NCBI GenBank assembly: GCA_017881545.1
Contig: JADGQU010000002.1
Location: forward strand, 1-40,562
Source of the DNA: Gemmatimonadaceae bacterium
Lineage (GTDB): Bacteria > Gemmatimonadota > Gemmatimonadetes > Gemmatimonadales > Gemmatimonadaceae
Direction: 5' to 3'
DNA: 40,562 bases
The translations under genes were made by a program, and so were the position numbers. The notes beneath the pieces were generated by a model, which saw nothing but the letters and a program-made list of their open reading frames with translations, was not told the origin of the DNA and searched no databases. Positions within the stretch are counted from its first letter, which is position 1. Each line of letters opens with the position of its first letter. Below, piece by piece: positions 35,793 to 40,562 of this stretch.

Positions 35793-36803
35793 ATGACTCA
35801 ACCGGACACTGGGACCCCTGTCCATCATCGGCCGGAAGGTGGCTTCAGGAATCCTTGGCCGTCCTCTCAAATGCATGGGTTCCTGGATTTCCTGAAATGG
35901 TCGCTTGGGGAACGACGGCGAGGTGCGGATCGCCCTGACCCTGATCCGGCGACGTTTGTGCGGGTCGCTCCCGAGTTTGTGGTGCCGCGGACGAGCCCGG
36001 ACCAGTTGACCATAACGTGGGTCGGACACACGAGCTTTCTGATCCAGATCGCCGGTCTTAATGTTCTTATCGATCCGATCTGGAGCGACCGCGCGTCGCC
36101 AGTCCAGTTCGCTGGCCCCCGGCGCTGGGTCCCAGCCGCGGTCGAGTTCGACCGTCTGCCTCCCATCGATGTCGTCGTGCTCTCCCACGACCACTACGAT
36201 CACCTCGATGCAGGCACCGTCTCGCGCATCGCCAGGCGTTATCCCGCAGCCGGATGGTACGCGCCGCTCGGCGTGGGAACGTTTCTGCGGCAACGCGGAG
36301 CACGCGAGGTGGTAGAACGGGATTGGTGGCAGGAGAGCGCCATCGGATCGCTGCGGCTGACATGTGTTCCCGCCCAGCACTTTTCAGGCAGAACTCTTGG
36401 CAAGCGCAACAAGACTCTATGGTGTGGATGGACACTTCGGTCCGTTCATCAGTCGCTGTTTTTTGCCGGTGACACCGCCTTGCATCCCGAGTTTGGAGCG
36501 ATCACCGAGCGCTGTGGCCCGTTCGACATGGCGATCCTGCCGATCGGAGCATACGACCCCCGATGGTTCATGGGCTCCGTTCATATGGATCCTGACGACT
36601 GTATGAAGGCATTTACGCAGATTTCGGCGGCGCAGGACGGAAGACGTTTGGTTATGACCGCCGCGCACTGGGGAACTTTCAAGCTCACTGACGAGCCGAT
36701 GGACGAGCCGCCGGAGAAGATGCGCGAGCGCTGGCGCGCATCGGGCCGGGACAGTAACGACCTCTGGATACTGCGTCACGGTGAGACGCGCGTGTTCGGC
36801 TAG
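35793..36803 (+). CDS. MBL-fold metallohydrolase (UlaG/NAPE-PLD-like)
   Basis: ITWVGHTSFLIQIAGLNVLIDPIWSDRASP, VVLSHDHYDHLD, FFAGDTALHPEF. Confidence 0.92.
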   Translation: MTQPDTGTPVHHRPEGGFRNPWPSSQMHGFLDFLKWSLGERRRGADRPDPDPATFVRVAPEFVVPRTSPDQLTITWVGHTSFLIQIAGLNVLIDPIWSDRASPVQFAGPRRWVPAAVEFDRLPPIDVVVLSHDHYDHLDAGTVSRIARRYPAAGWYAPLGVGTFLRQRGAREVVERDWWQESAIGSLRLTCVPAQHFSGRTLGKRNKTLWCGWTLRSVHQSLFFAGDTALHPEFGAITERCGPFDMAILPIGAYDPRWFMGSVHMDPDDCMKAFTQISAAQDGRRLVMTAAHWGTFKLTDEPMDEPPEKMRERWRASGRDSNDLWILRHGETRVFG

Positions 36804-36917
36804 TTGGCTGCGTCGCGGTTGGGATTCACGCTTGCACGTGAAGGGGAATGTGGCAGCTTTGTTGTGCGCGAATCTTGCTAAATCGGTTTGACGAACCCTC
36901 CTACGCGGAGCATTCCC

Positions 36918-37274
36918 ATGGCTGCAGCCAAGAAGTCCAGTCGTTCAAAGAGTGGTAGAAAGAAGTCGCGGTCCGGTTCCTCCGGACGCAAGCGTGCGGG
37001 TGCAAGAAAGCGCGCCACCAAACGGAGCTCCACTAGCGCGCGGAAGTCGCCGCGCCGCGCCGCCCGGAAGGCCTCGGCCAAGCGGAAGAGTAGCCGACGC
37101 AAATCCTCCGGACGAAAGAGCGGAGCCCGCAAGAGCAGCAGCCGCTCCCGTCGTCGATCGCAATCTCCCGTAGCTCGCGTGAAGCGCGTTGCCAGCGGCG
37201 TCGTTCACCAGGCTGCAGACTTGGGCGAACGCGCGGTCGACACTGTTACCGAGTTCGTGCAGGACCGCTTTTAG
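36918..37274 (+). CDS. Histone-H1-like / SR-KR-rich basic protein with C-terminal amphipathic segment
   Basis: MAAAKKSSRSKSGRKKSRSGSSGRKRAGARKRATKRSS...; C-terminus VARVKRVASGVVHQAADLGERAVDTVTEFVQDRF. Confidence 0.75.
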   Translation: MAAAKKSSRSKSGRKKSRSGSSGRKRAGARKRATKRSSTSARKSPRRAARKASAKRKSSRRKSSGRKSGARKSSSRSRRRSQSPVARVKRVASGVVHQAADLGERAVDTVTEFVQDRF

Positions 37275-37287
37275 CTCCAGAGGCCGT

Positions 37288-37321
37288 CGACAGCCGCTCT
37301 CCTATTCGGTGGCGGCTGTCG
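37288..37321. terminator. Convergent-gene hairpin without a clear U-tract
   Basis: CGACAGCCGC ... GCGGCTGTCG 10-bp inverted repeat overlapping the end of the esterase gene. Confidence 0.45.
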
Positions 37322-38117
37322 AGCCACGGCTGTCGTGTGCCCGCAGCCATTTCTCGACCTCGCCGAACACGCGCTCCCGGCCGTAGTCGACCGTTATGAT
37401 GTGCCCCGCGCCTTCGGTCCAGATGAGTCTTTTTTCCTTTGCCCCTAGTTCCTCGAGGGCGAATTCCGCGATGTCGGGAGAGATGCGCGGGTCTTCCCGC
37501 GACTGCATTATAAGAGTCGGAGCGGTCACTGCGCGAAGCGCCTTCCTCGCGCGAATCATCACCTTCGACAGCTCGAACAGCATGCGCCCGGTTACCGCGC
37601 CGTAAGCGAGATTTTTTTCGCGCTCGATTGGATCACGAATCGAACGCGGATTCCTTCCATTCAGTTCTCCGGCGAATCTGCCCCAGACCCAGTGGGTCGC
37701 CGCCGCAAGGCGGAGCACCCGCGGCATGCCAAGATAGGGCGCGATCAGAACCAGAGCTGAAATATCCCGGACCTCCGCGGCCAGCAGGACAGCGAGCGCT
37801 CCGCCCATCGAGAGTCCCACAACGCTGACCGTAGTGCTCCGGGAGCGCATCTCGAGCAGAGACCTTCTTGCCGCGTCGATCCATTCGTCGGCGCGCGATC
37901 GGGTGAAGGCGTCCATCGTGCGTCCGTGCCCCGGCAGAAGCGGGACGAGTACACTGTACCCGGCCTTGTGCAACCTCCGGGCAAGCAGGGAGAGCGTCTG
38001 CGGCGTATCTCCAAAACCGTGCAGGAGGAGAACTCCGTGTGAGCCCTCCTCCTGCAGGTCTATCATTTCAGCCCCTTTCCGTACTCCGGGTGCGTCAGCG
38101 TCTCGCCGATCGGCCAT
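37302..38117 (-). CDS. Alpha/beta hydrolase (carboxylesterase-like)
   Basis: GVLLLHGFGDTPQTLSLLARRLHKAGYSVLVPLLPGHGRTMDAF, VVGLSMGGALAVLLA; an alternative start at 38066 has a better Shine-Dalgarno (AAAGGGG). Confidence 0.88.
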   Translation of the reverse strand: MADRRDADAPGVRKGAEMIDLQEEGSHGVLLLHGFGDTPQTLSLLARRLHKAGYSVLVPLLPGHGRTMDAFTRSRADEWIDAARRSLLEMRSRSTTVSVVGLSMGGALAVLLAAEVRDISALVLIAPYLGMPRVLRLAAATHWVWGRFAGELNGRNPRSIRDPIEREKNLAYGAVTGRMLFELSKVMIRARKALRAVTAPTLIMQSREDPRISPDIAEFALEELGAKEKRLIWTEGAGHIITVDYGRERVFGEVEKWLRAHDSRGSTAATE

Positions 38118-38125
38118 TCATCCCA

Positions 38126-38860
38126 TCACCGGAACAGCTCTCTGGAAATGGGAGGCGCCGAATCCCCGTTACCGTTGTCGCCCAATGTGGACGAAAGTGA
38201 ACCGGGTTCGATCAGAAAGGTCATCCCCTTTCTCTCCGCGATTCCAGCCGCCACCAGGCGGCTCAGCGCCAGCGCGATCGATTCTCTCGTGGCACCGACC
38301 ATCTCGCAAAGCAATCGATGATGAGTGTTCTCGAGCTTGAGACGGCCATCGGATGTCGTGAAGCTGCGGTCGGTGCTGAGATGAGTCAGCGTCGACATCA
38401 AACGCTGATCGACGTTCAACGCCGCCAGCTCATGAAGCTTCTCGAGAAGATACGCGCGCTCCGACATGATCTGCGACAACAGGGGAATCGTCTGCGCCGG
38501 ACGCTCCCTCACGAAGGCGCGGAACTGCGATCCACTCAGGAACATGGTCTTCGTTTCTTCCGACGCGCTCGCGTCCGTGACGTAGTTGCTATTGGGAGAC
38601 AATCCTTCGCTTCCAAATGTCTGTCCCGACGTGGCGATGACAGGAACGAATCCACGACCGACCTTTATCTTGTTGCGCAGGACGACGTGCCCGTCGAGAA
38701 CGATGAAGACTCCGTCTGCCGGAGCGCCACGCTGATAGAGTTGAAATCCTGGAGGCCAGCTTGCCTTCGCGCCGTACGCACTGATGGGCGCTATTTCCTC
38801 CGAAGTGAGACGCAAGCGTCGAGCTATGGCTTGCCCGTTTCTCATCTGGCTGTCTTTCAT
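38126..38860 (-). CDS. Crp/Fnr family transcriptional regulator
   Basis: cNMP-binding-like FQLYQRGAPADGVFIVLDGHVVL; HTH HHRLLCEMVGATRESIALALSRLVAAGIAERKG. Confidence 0.88.
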   Translation of the reverse strand: MKDSQMRNGQAIARRLRLTSEEIAPISAYGAKASWPPGFQLYQRGAPADGVFIVLDGHVVLRNKIKVGRGFVPVIATSGQTFGSEGLSPNSNYVTDASASEETKTMFLSGSQFRAFVRERPAQTIPLLSQIMSERAYLLEKLHELAALNVDQRLMSTLTHLSTDRSFTTSDGRLKLENTHHRLLCEMVGATRESIALALSRLVAAGIAERKGMTFLIEPGSLSSTLGDNGNGDSAPPISRELFR

Positions 38861-38892
38861 TTCATATCTCGTCGAGCGGTCATCGGACGCAA

Positions 38893-38908
38893 TGTCCGGG
38901 CCCGGACA
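38893..38908. promoter_or_regulatory. Candidate Crp/Fnr-family operator
   Basis: Perfect 16-bp palindrome TGTCCGGGCCCGGACA 33 bp upstream of the Crp/Fnr-like start codon. Confidence 0.5.
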
Positions 38909-38929
38909 AAGCGAGGGATAACTTCGCGT

Positions 38930-40562
38930 TCAGGTTTTCCGTAGCAATTCCGTCGCCACCTTCAATGCGCGCGTCGCCGCGTCAAAATGTTGGGCAAGAT
39001 CTGTCAGCTCTTGCCCAGCAGCAGTTTGGTCACCTAGCCGGATCGCTTCATTCACCGACGGCAAGACCATTGTTGAATAGCCGTTGTTCTCGTCGGACGC
39101 GTAAATGAGGTTTCTGAACCAGGGTCTGGTCACCAGCCCCTGTGGTCTTGTAAGCTGGCGTTCAACTTCGCGCAGACTGGCATTGACCTGTTTGGCGGTT
39201 CCCCTTGCCAGCTGAGCAGTAAGAGCACGATCGCGCGCGGCATTGAATGCGACCGCGGCATCTTCCATTCTCGCGATCGCGCTGGTTAACCCGGAGGCGG
39301 AAACTTTCCAGCGCTTGTCGGCAATCGCCTGGTCAACCTGTGTTCCGAACCGCCGCATCGTTCGCGCGAATTCCACATAGTCGTATGGCAGGATATCGGC
39401 GTTCGCGATGCGCAGGAGCGTCGCGGCTCCGATACGTGCTGTGGTCGCATGGACCTCGAAGGTCGGGTCGCCGAACTTCGTCATCCAATGGTACGAGTCG
39501 TAGGCCGAGTGGTAGACGCCGGTGGGTCCGCCAAAACCCCAATCGGCGATGGGAATGCCAAGATGATTGTAGAATCCCGCGAAGTCCGACCCGCCGCCCG
39601 GATCTCCCATTTGCGGCTCCAGCGAATCCGCCGCGAGGTTTGCGTGTTTCCTCCACACCTCGTAGACGGTGCCCTGGTGGCTCGGATCAGGAACCTGCTT
39701 CGCCACATCACGAAGCAGCGCACGAAGCGACGGCGATCCTCCACCGCCGAAGTTCGGGCCCTGGGCCACGTCGTCCTGATTGAGATAGGCAACGGCGCCC
39801 GTGCTCAATCGCAGTGAATCGTCTTCCACGTACTCGGTCGATCCGATCAATCCCCACTCTTCCGCGTCCCACGTCGCGAACACTATCGTGCGCTTCGGTC
39901 GCTTCCCCGCCCTCACCTGTTCGGCGATTGCGCGCGCCGCTTCCAGCACGCTCACGGTGCCGCTTACGTTGTCCGCCGCGCCTGGCCCCCACGCATCACG
40001 GTGCCCGCCAATCATCACGATTTCTTCGGGGAATTCGCTTCCGCGAACAATCCCGAATGTGTCCCAGATTTCCTTGTACGGGTTCGTCGTGGCGTCCGTC
40101 GTCACCGCCATCCGCGCTTGCACTGGTCCGGGGCCGACGTGGTATCGGAAAGGAAGGCCGCCCTGCCACGGTTGCGGGATTGAATTCCCAGCCAGTCCGC
40201 GCAGCAGCTCGGTGGCGTTTCCGTAAGAGATGGGCAGCACCGGAATGTGGGGGACGTCCATCTGCGACAGCGGGATCCGTTTCGCGTTCGTCGTGCTGGG
40301 ATATCCCGGCGTGCTCGGATCGCCATCCTGGTTCATGACGCTTCCGCGCTGAATCCCCTGCGACGGCCTCATCGGGCCGACGGGATATACGTCCCCGCGC
40401 ACATAGCCGTCGTCGGCGGGATCGCTGTAAATCATCAGCCCGACCGCTCCATGCTTCTCGGCCTCCCGAGCCTTGATCCCGCGGAACGACCGGCCATAGC
40501 GCGCGATCGCCACCTTCCCCTTTACCGAGACACCCATCGAATCAAGCTGCGCGTAGTCCTCG
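38930..40562 (-). CDS. M28 family metallopeptidase (glutamate carboxypeptidase II-like), 5' end outside window
   Basis: PA domain remnant, MIGGHRDAWGPGAADNVSGTVSVLEAARAI, TIVFATWDAEEWGLIGSTEYVED; frame open to the right edge. Confidence 0.92.
   Translation of the reverse strand, partial: EDYAQLDSMGVSVKGKVAIARYGRSFRGIKAREAEKHGAVGLMIYSDPADDGYVRGDVYPVGPMRPSQGIQRGSVMNQDGDPSTPGYPSTTNAKRIPLSQMDVPHIPVLPISYGNATELLRGLAGNSIPQPWQGGLPFRYHVGPGPVQARMAVTTDATTNPYKEIWDTFGIVRGSEFPEEIVMIGGHRDAWGPGAADNVSGTVSVLEAARAIAEQVRAGKRPKRTIVFATWDAEEWGLIGSTEYVEDDSLRLSTGAVAYLNQDDVAQGPNFGGGGSPSLRALLRDVAKQVPDPSHQGTVYEVWRKHANLAADSLEPQMGDPGGGSDFAGFYNHLGIPIADWGFGGPTGVYHSAYDSYHWMTKFGDPTFEVHATTARIGAATLLRIANADILPYDYVEFARTMRRFGTQVDQAIADKRWKVSASGLTSAIARMEDAAVAFNAARDRALTAQLARGTAKQVNASLREVERQLTRPQGLVTRPWFRNLIYASDENNGYSTMVLPSVNEAIRLGDQTAAGQELTDLAQHFDAATRALKVATELLRKT

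Noticed and set aside
1-40562. Prophage, transposon, toxin-antitoxin or defence island
   Set aside because: No integrase, transposase, phage structural, restriction or toxin-antitoxin signatures were recognised; most genes are metabolic, signalling or envelope functions.

Overview
This 40.6 kb, GC-rich bacterial chromosomal window is densely coding. Its gene content and style suggest a Gemmatimonadota-like organism, but that is inference. I see no CRISPR array, rRNA, prophage or transposase. Recognisable genes include: tRNA-Cys; DUF4112 and YncE-like/phosphoesterase genes; divergent type I and type III glutamine synthetases; a coupled run of zinc-ribbon protein, mqnD, GAF/PAS histidine kinase and HD-GYP response regulator; an Lhr-type helicase; a cardiolipin-synthase-like PLD enzyme; a chromosomal plasmid-type replication initiator; a CtpA protease; a cold-shock protein; a LigD-like ligase-polymerase; an NrtR-like degenerate Nudix regulator; a desaturase / YggX-like / GH3 operon; an M1 peptidase; an aldo/keto reductase; an MBL hydrolase; an esterase; a Crp/Fnr regulator; and an M28 peptidase truncated by the window edge. 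The observations most worth a second look are: (i) a charge-segregated disordered protein (acidic N-terminus, AT-hook-like motif, H1-like tail) with a C9 tract at which a 1-nt deletion switches to a second basic tail, preceded by a 20-bp tandem repeat; (ii) a second, SR/KR-rich histone-H1-like protein; (iii) three perfect inverted repeats that look like operators for the adjacent NrtR-like, Crp/Fnr-like and GSIII genes; (iv) the mqnD/kinase/HD-GYP coupling; (v) a four-cysteine YggX variant next to a diiron desaturase; (vi) a chromosomal RepA-like gene without plasmid context. All calls come from reading the sequence and ORF translations; no database search was run.
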